Below are positions 1-7,348 of a stretch of DNA of 13,179 nt, one piece after another. The translations under genes and the position numbers were made by a program. The DNA is from a bacterium. GTDB lineage: Bacteria > Electryoneota > Electryoneia > Electryoneales > Electryoneaceae. The stretch spans positions 1 to 13,179 of the forward strand of contig WJJA01000106.1 in assembly GCA_014729955.1 (NCBI GenBank), read 5' to 3'. The notes beneath the pieces are model-generated. The model was not told the DNA's origin and ran no database searches. It worked only from the letters and a program-made list of their open reading frames with translations. Within the stretch, counting starts at the first letter, position 1. The number at the start of each line of letters is the position of its first letter.

Positions 1-94
1 CCCCGGCCCCCAGCAGCAGCAGCATCGGCGCCGCCAGCATCAGGGCCGTGAACAGGGTTTCGCGTATGATGTATATGGCGAATTCCTGGGTCAT
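1..94 (-). CDS. fliQ: FliQ, flagellar export gate protein (3' end outside window)
   Basis: FliQ is a small two-helix inner-membrane subunit that wraps around FliP and FliR in the flagellar type III export gate. Only the first 31 codons are present. They read MTQEFAIYIIRETLFTALML and continue with a hydrophobic AAPMLLLLGAG, which fits the amphipathic N-terminus and first membrane helix of the family. The ATG (94-92) overlaps the fliP stop (93-91) as ATGA, a sign of translational coupling. The rest of the gene lies beyond the left edge, where fliR and flhB would be expected in this gene order; that last point is inference. Confidence 0.9.
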   Translation of the reverse strand, partial: MTQEFAIYIIRETLFTALMLAAPMLLLLGAG

Positions 95-897
95 CGGAAA
101 CTCTCCACGAGCGACTGCACCACCAGGTACCAGCCGTCCACGAGAACAAACAACAGCAGCTTGAACGGCAGACTGATCATCATCGGCGGCAGCATCATCA
201 TACCCATACTCATGAGCACGGACGCGACCACCATGTCGATGATCAGCATCGGCATGTAGATCAGGAATCCGATCTGGAACCCGACGCGCAATTCGCTGAT
301 GATGAAGCCGGGGATGATCACACGCATCGGAAGGTCGTCCGGCGTCGCCGGTTGCTGCAAGTCGGCGATTTGAACGAAGACCTGCAGATCCTTCTCCCGT
401 GTATGCGCGAGCATAAAGTCGCGCAGGGGGTCCTGGGCACGCTCCCAGCCCTGTTCCAGGGTGATCTCCTGCCGGGAGTAAGGTAACCAGGCGTTATCAT
501 AAATATCTGTGATCACCGGCGACATGATAAAGATCGTCAGGAACAGTACGAGGCCGACCAGGACCTGGTTCGGCGGCAGGTTTTGCGTGCCCAGAGCCTG
601 GCGCAGAAAGTGGAAGGCAACCACCAGGCGAATAAATGACGTCATCATCACCAGGATCGACGGTGCAAGCGTGAGGATGGTCAGCAGCAGCAGCACCTGC
701 AACGTGATCGCCAGGTCCTGGGGGTTTTCGACAGTATCGACGCCCATCGTCACACGGGGAATCGCGGGAGTCTGAGCGGTTGCAGGCAGCGTGAACAGCA
801 GAAGCACAGAAGTCGCACCGATCATCCACGGGCGCATCGCCCGCAGGGTTCGGCTCATGGTTGCTTTGATGCTTGTATGTCCGCTGCCTTTCACCAC
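91..897 (-). CDS. fliP: FliP, flagellar type III export gate protein
   Basis: FliP is the main subunit of the membrane pore through which flagellar parts are exported. The 268-residue product has an N-terminal signal-like segment (hydrophobic run after MRPWMIGATS, ending near LPATAQ), a second hydrophobic pair around residues 64-125, and the nearly invariant family C-terminus IISELRVGFQIGFLIYMPML followed by SMGMMMLPPMMISLPFKLLL and VDGW. The start is a GTG at 897. It has GAGGG (909-905) 7 bases upstream, overlapping the fapA stop, while the later ATG at 858 has no good ribosome-binding site. The long N-terminus before the signal segment is slightly unusual. The gap from fapA is 11 bases and the end overlaps fliQ, so it is part of the operon. 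Confidence 0.97.
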   Translation of the reverse strand: MVKGSGHTSIKATMSRTLRAMRPWMIGATSVLLLFTLPATAQTPAIPRVTMGVDTVENPQDLAITLQVLLLLTILTLAPSILVMMTSFIRLVVAFHFLRQALGTQNLPPNQVLVGLVLFLTIFIMSPVITDIYDNAWLPYSRQEITLEQGWERAQDPLRDFMLAHTREKDLQVFVQIADLQQPATPDDLPMRVIIPGFIISELRVGFQIGFLIYMPMLIIDMVVASVLMSMGMMMLPPMMISLPFKLLLFVLVDGWYLVVQSLVESFR

Positions 898-908
898 GAA
901 GGTTCCCT

Positions 909-2312
909 CTACGCCTTCACCTTCTGGATCTTTCCGCCCTTGTACCGGAACATGCCGCCGTTTTCAAACTCATTGTCGACCTGCATTTTCGCATCGTCGA
1001 TGGTGATGCGAACGCCGGGGTAGATCGTATTGATCGCCCCGACGATGGCATGCTTCGTCAGCTTCTCACGCATTTCGTCGATATGAGAACGGTTCTCTTC
1101 CAGTTCTTTCAGGATGCTGTCCAGATCCTTGCTCACCATGTACAGATGCTGCAAGGCGGCCTCCTGCTCCAGTTCCAGCTCACCCATACGATACTTGTTC
1201 TGCACCAGGTTGGTGATGGCCGCCTGGACACGATCCTTGATGATGTCCTTATTCTTCAATGCTTTCTGGATATCGCCCGCCCACTCGTCCATGCCGGGTG
1301 CATAGGCGGCGATGATCTCTGTCTTCTTGTAGTGGATATTGCCGAAGACGCGCGCCTCGACACGTTCACGGGCACGAACAACGCCGCCGATAATGGCTCC
1401 TTTGCCGTGCCGGACTCGTATACCGCGGCCTGAAGTGATGTCACCGTGGATGATCTCCTCGGCGACATGAATGTCGCCGTCCGCGACCAGCTTCTGGTTC
1501 TCCACGAAGCGTACATGGAGGTCACCGACCGCGCGGATGTCGCCCTTGCCGGTCCCGACCGCACCGCCGCGTATCATCAGGTTGCCGCCGGCAAGGATCT
1601 TCGCATCTTCCACCACACCCTTGACTTCGATGTCGCCGGTCGCTTCTACCTCGAAGCCGGAACGGACATCGCCCTCAATCCGCACATGGCCGTCGAAACG
1701 GATGTTGCCGGTGTCGTAATCCACATCGCTTTTCACGACGTACAGGTTCGAGACTTTCACATCCTGGGACGGTGTGAGGCTTGCGCACCCGTTCACGGCT
1801 GCGATCAACTTGTTCCGTTCACGGTCGGCGTAGACGGTCCCCTCGCCCTGTTTCAGGAACACATCCTTGCCGGGTTTGGGGCTGATACGCTTGCCGGATA
1901 CGGTGATGCCGGGTTTGCCGGGGGTCGGCGGCCGCTTGACGGCGAGGAGCTCGCCCTTTTCCACCACCTGCAGAATGCCGGTCTCTTTGAAATTCGCACG
2001 GCCCTTCTTATCCACACTCGCCCTGGGCCGGGGGTCGATGTCGAACAGGTAGCGTATGACCGCATCTTCACCGTGTTCAGCGGGCTTGCCTTTAGCGACA
2101 ACGATCTCTTCGTCTCGAGGACCGTCAGGAGCGCCGAGTTTCATCAGGGCATCCGACATGATGCCCACGGTGACACTTTCCTTCTTGAGAGCGTCGAGCA
2201 TCAGCTCCATCGGGACCGCTTTGCCCTCCGGACCCTTCACTGTTATGGTCGCTTCCGTCGCGTCCATGCTGAGACTGACAACGATTTTAAACTCTGAACC
2301 GGCTTCTGCCAT
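909..2312 (-). CDS. fapA: FapA-type DUF342 protein
   Basis: The 467-residue product belongs to the DUF342 / flagellar assembly protein A family. After an N-terminal part (about 1-190) comes a repetitive region with short beta-strand-and-turn units (VDYDTGNIRFDGHVRIEGDV, EVEATGDIEVKG, ILAGGNLMIRGG, residues about 197-325). That pattern suggests a polymer-like beta solenoid. A charged, probably coiled-coil helix covers about 345-425 and a small beta tail ends the protein. Members often occur in motility clusters. In Vibrio, FapA affects flagellar assembly in response to glucose; its biochemical role is unclear. The start at 2312 has GGGAG 5 bases upstream, whereas the in-frame ATG at 2360 has none. 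Its place between fliO and fliP is atypical. There is no membrane segment. Confidence 0.9.
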   Translation of the reverse strand: MAEAGSEFKIVVSLSMDATEATITVKGPEGKAVPMELMLDALKKESVTVGIMSDALMKLGAPDGPRDEEIVVAKGKPAEHGEDAVIRYLFDIDPRPRASVDKKGRANFKETGILQVVEKGELLAVKRPPTPGKPGITVSGKRISPKPGKDVFLKQGEGTVYADRERNKLIAAVNGCASLTPSQDVKVSNLYVVKSDVDYDTGNIRFDGHVRIEGDVRSGFEVEATGDIEVKGVVEDAKILAGGNLMIRGGAVGTGKGDIRAVGDLHVRFVENQKLVADGDIHVAEEIIHGDITSGRGIRVRHGKGAIIGGVVRARERVEARVFGNIHYKKTEIIAAYAPGMDEWAGDIQKALKNKDIIKDRVQAAITNLVQNKYRMGELELEQEAALQHLYMVSKDLDSILKELEENRSHIDEMREKLTKHAIVGAINTIYPGVRITIDDAKMQVDNEFENGGMFRYKGGKIQKVKA

Positions 2313-2438
2313 AGTTTCTCCCATCGGGACAGGGCATGTTCTTGACGGGAATATAGGCATCTCGGATGGGTTGTGGTGCGTGATGCCGTGGGTTTCGTGG
2401 TTTTTCCCGTGCCGTGCCCGGGGTGCTTCTACCTCTCC
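2313..2438 (-). other. fliO-fapA gap without a gene
   Basis: These 126 bases separate the fliO stop from the fapA start, the longest gap in the fliM-to-fliQ half of the window. On the minus strand the sequence is rich in CAC and ACC triplets. I see no terminator with a U tract, no convincing promoter and no small gene. An N-terminal extension of fapA up to 2360 is possible but has no ribosome-binding site. Confidence 0.5.
2318..2322 (-). promoter_or_regulatory. Ribosome-binding site deciding the fapA start
   Basis: GGGAG lies 5 bases before the ATG at 2312. The upstream in-frame ATGs at 2360 and 2324 lack such a site, so 2312 is chosen as the start. Confidence 0.65.
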
Positions 2439-3050
2439 CTATTCGTCCCCTGTCTCCTCGCGGGGTGAGCCGTAGTGCATGTCGTCACGGAACGAGCGGT
2501 CTTCCCGTCCGCGCGGCCAGCTGTCGAGCATCTCCACGCTGTCCTCCGTCGAGGCGACAAGGATTTCACGGCGCCCGACACGGACCAGCAGCAGGTTGCG
2601 CTTGTTGCCGATCGGGCGATGGTCGACGATCTCTATGCGGCCTTTCTCCGAGCCCTCCTTGCCTGCATCAGTCAGCGAAAACGCACGCGGGAAGTATTTC
2701 TTCAGAGCCCACATCGCCAGAAGGATTAGCGCGATAATCAGCAGCAGGGATACCAGCATTTTTACCAGTTCCGCGCCCATGGAGCTGCTGAAGGGTTCCG
2801 GGTACTCTTCCGTGGACTTCTCGGAATCGCTGAAGGAAGAACGGCGTTTTGCACGCTTGTCGGACTTTGACATGTCCTCCCGTGCATCCGACGTTTTGCC
2901 GTTTTGAAGCGAGGAATTCGATTCCGTCTGTTGGGCGTACAGAGCAGGTCGCTCGGGTTGCGACTGTTGCGCTGATGCCGGCGAAAGGGTCGACAACCAC
3001 GAGATCAGTATGCCTGTGACAAGCCACACAACCGGCCCGCGAATCCGCAT
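2439..3050 (-). CDS. fliO: FliO/FliZ-family flagellar biosynthesis protein
   Basis: FliO helps the FliP pore assemble in the export apparatus. The 203-residue product has a signal peptide (hydrophobic run at 5-22, likely cleavage after SPASA at 27), then a long polar linker rich in Ser, Lys and Glu (28-90). A single membrane helix follows at about 95-117 (LVKMLVSLLLIIALILLAMW), then the short conserved cytoplasmic domain with IEIVDHRPIGNKRNLLLVRV (139-158) typical of FliO. A start at 3083 overlapping the fliN stop is possible but has no ribosome-binding site. The ATG at 3050 has AGGGGAG 8 bases upstream and gives a proper signal peptide. Periplasmic N-terminal extensions like this occur in FliZ/FliO of spirochaetes and Firmicutes. 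Confidence 0.92.
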   Translation of the reverse strand: MRIRGPVVWLVTGILISWLSTLSPASAQQSQPERPALYAQQTESNSSLQNGKTSDAREDMSKSDKRAKRRSSFSDSEKSTEEYPEPFSSSMGAELVKMLVSLLLIIALILLAMWALKKYFPRAFSLTDAGKEGSEKGRIEIVDHRPIGNKRNLLLVRVGRREILVASTEDSVEMLDSWPRGREDRSFRDDMHYGSPREETGDE

Positions 3051-3058
3051 GTGTCCGT

Positions 3059-3065
3059 CTCCCCT
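3059..3065 (-). promoter_or_regulatory. Ribosome-binding site deciding the fliO start
   Basis: AGGGGAG is 8 bases before the ATG at 3050. It moves the likely start 11 codons inside the longest open frame (3083) and places the signal peptide at the N-terminus. Confidence 0.7.
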
Positions 3066-3082
3066 GCGACGAAAGGAGAACA

Positions 3083-4153
3083 TCAGGGCTTCAGCGCCTG
3101 CATGCGATCCTCTTCGCGCAGCAATTCGGTGATTCGGATGCCGAAGTTTTCATCGATCACCACGACTTCGCCCATCGCGAATTTCTTGTCATTAACATAC
3201 AGATCGACAGGCTCGCCCGAAAGCTTATTCAGTTCAATCACAGAACCCGGTCCGATCTCGAGAATGTCACGGATCAGCATGTGGGTACGGCCCAGTTCGA
3301 TGGTCACCGGCAGGTTGATATCGAGCAGCAGGTCGAGGTTCTGCGGTTCGTCCGCCTGGGCCATCGCCTCAGCCACGTCGAATTGGGCAAAGGAGGCCGG
3401 TTGCACATTCTGCGGCGCCTGCATGCCTCCCGGGGGCGGTTGTGTGCCGGGACCCATCCCGGGCGGTGGTGTGCCGAAACCGGCTCCGGCGCCCTGGGGA
3501 GGAGCCTGCTGCTGTTGGCCGGCTCCCGGTGCCGGCTGCTGCGGAGGGGCTTGTTGCTGCTGCGGCTCCTGCTGTTGCTGCTGTTGCTGAGCCTGGCTGA
3601 TTGCCGGATCGCCGGCCACCGGGAGGAGCTTGTCCGTCATTTCCACCGGGACCAGTTTCGTGAACACCTGGTCGCCGAAATCCTGGATCGACAACTTGAA
3701 GTCCATCTGCAAAAACTGTTCGAAATCGATCAGCCCCTCATCGATGTCGACCAGTTCGCCCTTCAAGTCTTCAATCCGCACTTCAGCGGGGAGGTTCTGG
3801 GAATAGAACGTGCAAAGCGCGCCGACGATCTGGTTGGTCGCCTCGGATACCCCGTCAAGGGACTCCTGCTCATTGAAGGGAGCGTCGCCGTCACCCATCA
3901 CCATCAGGTCGGTGATCGCCGCCGCCAGCATCTGGCTGTACAGGAAGTAGATCGTTCCCTGCACGCCACCGGTCAACGTTGCGGTGACCAGCACGGACGG
4001 CTCGGTGTAGTTTGCCTTCACCGTGGCGTAGGAGGCCTGATCGATGTTGGCAAGACTGATTTCCACGCCCCGGTTCAAAATGGGTCCGAAGACATCCTGC
4101 ATGATCGGCAGGCTTGCATCCTCGACAGAGCGATAGGTTTCGGGTGTGGCCAT
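3083..4153 (-). CDS. fliY: FliN/FliY, CheC-FliN fusion flagellar switch protein
   Basis: FliY-type FliN forms the lower C-ring of the motor switch with FliM. The 356-residue product is much longer than enterobacterial FliN (about 137 residues). An N-terminal CheC-like domain (about 10-180) carries D100, E104, N107 and G111 in the CheC/FliY phosphatase spacing (ESLDGVSEATNQIVG), so dephosphorylation of CheY-P is plausible. A linker of about 75 residues (185-258) is almost only Gln, Pro, Gly and Ala. The C-terminal SpoA/FliN domain (270-350) contains LPVTIELGRTHMLIRDILEI and VVVIDENFGIRITEL. The start has AAGGAG 8 bases upstream and lies 12 bases after fliM. Only one clear phosphatase motif is seen. 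The symbol follows the domain layout; fliN is an equally valid label. Confidence 0.94.
   Translation of the reverse strand: MATPETYRSVEDASLPIMQDVFGPILNRGVEISLANIDQASYATVKANYTEPSVLVTATLTGGVQGTIYFLYSQMLAAAITDLMVMGDGDAPFNEQESLDGVSEATNQIVGALCTFYSQNLPAEVRIEDLKGELVDIDEGLIDFEQFLQMDFKLSIQDFGDQVFTKLVPVEMTDKLLPVAGDPAISQAQQQQQQQEPQQQQAPPQQPAPGAGQQQQAPPQGAGAGFGTPPPGMGPGTQPPPGGMQAPQNVQPASFAQFDVAEAMAQADEPQNLDLLLDINLPVTIELGRTHMLIRDILEIGPGSVIELNKLSGEPVDLYVNDKKFAMGEVVVIDENFGIRITELLREEDRMQALKP
3520..3602 (-). repeat. CTG/CAG-rich low-complexity tract coding the Gln linker
   Basis: The plus strand shows many CTG and TTG triplets (CAG and CAA on the coding strand), including a run from about 3570 to 3590 coding seven consecutive Gln plus neighbours. 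It lies in the disordered linker between the CheC-like and SpoA domains. Changes in units of three would keep the frame, so length variation between strains is plausible. Confidence 0.7.
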
Positions 4154-4165
4154 GATAGCTACTCC

Positions 4166-5158
4166 TTACCCTTCATGAGACAGCGATTCCTCAAAGGTGA
4201 CCTGGCGCGTGATCTTGATCGCCGACTTGCGTCCGCTGCGGCCCGGCACAGCCCAGTACTTCAGACGCTCCCCGACAAACACCTGCATCTCGTCGTCCAG
4301 AGGCTTCTCGAGCTGGACCAGGTCCCCCCGTTTCAAGTTGAGGAAATCACGTACCGTCATGGTGGTGTTCGCGAAGATCGCCTGGATCGGGATCTTGGAG
4401 GATTCGATCCGGTCTTCCAGCAACCGGCGCTCGTCCTCACCCACCTTCTTTACGTTCACAAAGAACGTTTGCGTCGACAGTTTCTGCAGGATCGGTTCCA
4501 GCACGAAATAGGGGAAGCCTATGTTCATCGGGAACACCGCCCCGCGCACCTTGATCTCGAAGAAGATGATCGCGATCGTTTCCGAAGATCGGGCAATCTG
4601 CACAAACTGGGGATCGGTTTCAAAACTGTCGTACTGTGCGTTCAAGGTGTATATCTGATGCCACACTTCGTTCAATGTGCCGATCAGGTTGTTGATGATG
4701 CGCTGCACGATATTCTGTTCGATCAGGGTGATTTCACGGATCTCGATTTCCGTCTCGCCGGTTCCGCCCAGCAGGCGGTCAACGATGAACAGCAGAAACT
4801 GCGGGCTGATTTCGACCACCGCCTTGCCTTCCAGATCCGGTAATTTCAGAAGGTACAAGCTGGACGGCATCGACAGGGACATGGTGTATTCGGAATAGGT
4901 GACCTGGTCGATGGAGATGACGTTCACGTCCACAAGCGCACGCAGATTCGTCGACAGAAACGTCGCGAACAGACGTGCGAAGTTCTCGTGGATCGTCCGC
5001 ATCGTCCGGATCTGTTCCTTGCTGATCCGATCCGGGTGCTTGAAGTCATAGACCGCGATCGACTTGCGCTGCTCACGCTCCACCGCCTCGTAGCTTTTCC
5101 CTTTGCTTACGGACGATAACAGCGCATCAATTTCATCCTGCGACAGGATTCGATTCAT
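4166..5158 (-). CDS. fliM: FliM, flagellar motor switch protein
   Basis: FliM forms the middle of the C-ring and binds CheY-P to switch rotation. The 330-residue product starts with MNRILSQDEIDALLSSV, the conserved CheY-P-binding segment. It continues with the CheC-like middle domain (about 45-230, with HPDRISKEQIRTMRTIHENF and IGFPYFVLEPILQKLS) and ends in a SpoA domain (about 245-325) with IPIQAIFANTTMTVRDFLNL and a basic tail. Length and motifs are normal for the family. The ribosome-binding site is weaker than for the other genes (GGGACGG a few bases before the ATG). It lies 18 bases after fliL and 12 bases before fliY, so FliM and FliY should be made together. Confidence 0.97.
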   Translation of the reverse strand: MNRILSQDEIDALLSSVSKGKSYEAVEREQRKSIAVYDFKHPDRISKEQIRTMRTIHENFARLFATFLSTNLRALVDVNVISIDQVTYSEYTMSLSMPSSLYLLKLPDLEGKAVVEISPQFLLFIVDRLLGGTGETEIEIREITLIEQNIVQRIINNLIGTLNEVWHQIYTLNAQYDSFETDPQFVQIARSSETIAIIFFEIKVRGAVFPMNIGFPYFVLEPILQKLSTQTFFVNVKKVGEDERRLLEDRIESSKIPIQAIFANTTMTVRDFLNLKRGDLVQLEKPLDDEMQVFVGERLKYWAVPGRSGRKSAIKITRQVTFEESLSHEG

Positions 5159-5176
5159 GATCCGTCCCGTGTCACG

Positions 5177-5722
5177 TTACTGGAAAACATACCGGATAAA
5201 GTAGACGTTATCGATCTGCCCCTCAGGGAGATTGTAATTCACGATTTCCTTGATCCTTTTGCGCACCCTTTCACGCCATTCGATGTCGGTCAACACCTCC
5301 GGCTTCTGCGAACCCATGAACGTGGTGATGTTGTCGCGCAGGATCGGTTCGATCTTGCCGAGATTTTCAATCACACCGGTTTCGGAAGCTTCAAGCCCGA
5401 GTTCCAGCATCAGGATCTTGCTGCCGCGCGAACCCTTCGGATTGATAATCAGGCCGCTCAGGTTGAAAATCTCGCCCGGTGCGCCTTTTTTGGCGCCGGT
5501 GTCTTTTTTCTCAACCTTGGCCTGACGCGGCTTTGAAAAGAACAGCTGTCGTACGAGAAAATGCGAGCTGACGCCCTGGATGATCAGGATCACGATAATG
5601 GTGATGATCATCGGCAGCTTGCTGCCTCCTCCTCCACCGCCGACATCCAGATCGTCGCCGAGGGGAGCCTCCGGCAGCTCGACACCCTCGGCGCCGTCTG
5701 CGGTATCATCAAATTCGTTCAT
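5177..5722 (-). CDS. fliL: FliL, flagellar basal-body/stator-associated protein
   Basis: FliL is a single-pass inner-membrane protein that surrounds or supports the stator units. The 181-residue product has an acidic cytoplasmic N-terminus (1-27), a run of six Gly (28-33), one membrane helix at about 37-60 and a periplasmic domain. That domain contains FNLSGLIINPKGSRGSKILM and ends in VYFIRYVFQ, as is common for FliL. The longest frame begins at 5779 inside motB. The ATG at 5722 is preferred because GAGGGAG lies just upstream and the gap to the motB stop is then 7 bases. It stands between motB and fliM, the usual position. Confidence 0.94.
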   Translation of the reverse strand: MNEFDDTADGAEGVELPEAPLGDDLDVGGGGGGSKLPMIITIIVILIIQGVSSHFLVRQLFFSKPRQAKVEKKDTGAKKGAPGEIFNLSGLIINPKGSRGSKILMLELGLEASETGVIENLGKIEPILRDNITTFMGSQKPEVLTDIEWRERVRKRIKEIVNYNLPEGQIDNVYFIRYVFQ

Positions 5723-5729
5723 CGCTCCC

Positions 5730-6440
5730 TCAGAAGTTCGTTTCCTCTTCGGACGCGTGTTCCAGGAAAATTTCCACACGGCGGTTGCGCGCCCGACCTT
5801 CCGCCGTCTCGTTCGTATCGCGCGGCCGGTATTCGCCGTACCCGATCGCGCTCAGCTTCGCGGGGTCGACCCCGCCTTCAAACGCCATGTATTTTGTCAC
5901 CGCCAGCGCACGCGCTGCTGACAGCTCCCAGTTCGACGGGAAAAACGTTGTATTGATCGGAACATTGTCCGTATGGCCTTCCACACGAATGTCGGAAAAC
6001 TCCATCGGCGCAATGATACGAGATACCTCGTCCAGGATGGTCTTGAAACGGTCGCGCAAGTCTGCACGTCCGCTTTCAAACAGCAGCGGATCGGAAATGA
6101 CGATCTGCACGCCGGTCGGGGTTGTGTACACCTCGACCATCTCCATCGTCTCGGTCTGTCCCAGCGATTCGGACAGCTCCTCGATCATCTCCTGGACAAT
6201 CTGCGCCTTTTCAACATTCTGTTCCAGCTTGATGTCGGGCAGCACACCCGCATGCTGCGGCATGAAACCAAGCCCCTCCTGCACACTGGCGATCGCCGCC
6301 TTGAACTTGATGATTTCGGTCTGGGAAAAGGACACAATCAGCACGAAGAAGGTCAGCAAAAGGGTCATCATGTCCCCGTAGGTGACCATCCATGCGGGCG
6401 CCCCTTTCGGGGGGCATTCCGGGCATTTGTCCTTCGCCAC
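5730..6440 (-). CDS. motB: MotB, flagellar stator peptidoglycan-binding subunit
   Basis: MotB anchors the stator to peptidoglycan and holds the ion-binding aspartate. The 236-residue product has a short cytoplasmic head with a CPEC pair (C6, C9), then one membrane helix with AWMVTYGDMMTLLLTFFVLI; D23 is the expected ion-carrying residue. An OmpA-like domain (about 110-228) holds the peptidoglycan motif VEGHTDNVPI followed by NWELSAARALAVTKYM and GRARNRRVEI. The start is GTG, with GGAG 7 bases upstream; no ATG competes nearby. The CPEC head and the helix sequence look closer to PomB-type subunits than to E. coli MotB. The ribosome-binding site lies within a small hairpin, and an AT-rich insert separates the gene from motA. 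Confidence 0.96.
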   Translation of the reverse strand: MAKDKCPECPPKGAPAWMVTYGDMMTLLLTFFVLIVSFSQTEIIKFKAAIASVQEGLGFMPQHAGVLPDIKLEQNVEKAQIVQEMIEELSESLGQTETMEMVEVYTTPTGVQIVISDPLLFESGRADLRDRFKTILDEVSRIIAPMEFSDIRVEGHTDNVPINTTFFPSNWELSAARALAVTKYMAFEGGVDPAKLSAIGYGEYRPRDTNETAEGRARNRRVEIFLEHASEEETNF

Positions 6441-6442
6441 TG

Positions 6443-6457
6443 CAACACTCCGTGTTG
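6443..6457 (-). promoter_or_regulatory. Hairpin enclosing part of the motB ribosome-binding site
   Basis: The coding-strand sequence CAACAC-GGA-GTGTTG forms a 6-bp stem with a 3-base loop. The loop GGA plus the first stem G are the GGAG used by motB, and the GTG start follows 3 bases after the stem. The structure could limit ribosome access or simply be chance; a 6-bp stem with a triloop is only moderately stable. Confidence 0.4.
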
Positions 6458-6460
6458 AAT

Positions 6461-6570
6461 GAAAAATGAATAATTGTGAATTAAAAATTCATTCATTGCT
6501 ACTCAATTCAATATTATCAAACTTAACCAGGCACATCTTTCATATTTACTTTTTAATTATTCATTTCCAC
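6461..6570. repeat. AT-rich element with inverted ends between motA and motB (MITE-like)
   Basis: These 110 bases contain 26 G or C by count (about 24%), in strong contrast to the GC-rich genes on both sides. The ends carry a 12-bp perfect inverted repeat, AAATGAATAATT (6464-6475) and AATTATTCATTT (6555-6566). Next to the left arm is a small palindrome GAATT-AAA-AATTC (6478-6490), and the words ATTCATT and AATGAAT recur. The element starts directly after the motA stop and ends before the motB ribosome-binding site. There is no open frame of note and no clear target-site duplication. It may be a MITE-like or REP-like repeat; an AT-rich spacer of other origin is the alternative. Confidence 0.5.
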
Positions 6571-7347
6571 CTAAAAGCGGGCCTCTTCGCCCCCTTCCCG
6601 CTCCGCGGGCGGGAGGTAAGTCATCAGCTTCTCACGCACGATGCGCGGGTTGTCACCACTTTGGATCGCGAGAATCCCTTCGATAATCAACTCCTTGCGT
6701 CGCACTTCCTGCTTTGACCGGTAATCCAGCTTGGCGGCCAGCGGCAGGAACGCGATGTTCGCCGCCATGGACCCGTAAAGCGTGGTTACCAGTGCCACCG
6801 CCATACCGGCGCCGATCTGTGTCGGATCTTCCAGGGACGCCAGCATTTTGATCAAACCGATCAGCGTCCCGATCATCCCGAAGGCCGGCGCGTAGGTGCC
6901 CAGCACTTCAAACACCATCTTTCCACTCTTGTGACGCTCTTCCATTCCGCTCAGTTCCGATTCCAGGATCGCGCGTATGGTTTCCGGTTCGGTGCCGTCT
7001 ACGGCGTACTGCACACCGATACGCATAAAGGGTTCATTGATATCTTCGATTTCACGTTCGATTGCCAGAATACCTTCTCGTCGTGCCTTTTCCGCGACAC
7101 GGACCATCGTTTCGATGGTTTCCATCGGGCTGTCCGCTTTGTGCAGGATAGCGTTTTTTGCCACCTTCGCCACGGCGATCACGTCGGACAGCGGAAATGC
7201 CACAAGCGTTGCACCGAAGGCGCCGCCGAACACGATCAGCGCAGAGGGGACGTTGAAGAAGAAGTTCACGCCCTGGCCGTCCGCAACAATGGAGATCAGA
7301 ATCAGTACGATCGCTACTACCAGACCAACGATGGTCGCGATATCCAT
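6571..7347 (-). CDS. motA: MotA/PomA-type flagellar stator ion-channel subunit
   Basis: MotA forms the pentamer that rotates around MotB and pushes on FliG. The 258-residue product has the expected four membrane helices (about 3-22, 32-51, 150-170, 181-203) with a cytoplasmic loop between helices 2 and 3 that includes VAEKARREGILAIEREIEDI. The segment YAPAFGMIGTLIGLIKML holds the conserved proline P154, and P203 lies in helix 4. T161, T188 and T189 match PomA positions linked to sodium binding, so a sodium-driven motor is likely but not proved. The start has GGAG 7 bases upstream and is 1 base from the flbD stop, implying coupled translation. The gene ends right at the AT-rich element before motB. 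Confidence 0.97.
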   Translation of the reverse strand: MDIATIVGLVVAIVLILISIVADGQGVNFFFNVPSALIVFGGAFGATLVAFPLSDVIAVAKVAKNAILHKADSPMETIETMVRVAEKARREGILAIEREIEDINEPFMRIGVQYAVDGTEPETIRAILESELSGMEERHKSGKMVFEVLGTYAPAFGMIGTLIGLIKMLASLEDPTQIGAGMAVALVTTLYGSMAANIAFLPLAAKLDYRSKQEVRRKELIIEGILAIQSGDNPRIVREKLMTYLPPAEREGGEEARF

Positions 7348-7348
7348 C

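Noticed and set aside
1446..2297. 283-codon open frame on the plus strand
   Set aside because: Antisense shadow of fapA with no ribosome-binding site and no recognisable domain.
3281..4843. 520-codon open frame on the plus strand
   Set aside because: It is antisense to fliY and fliM, is Leu/Arg/His-rich with no family motif, and arises from the codon bias of the real genes.
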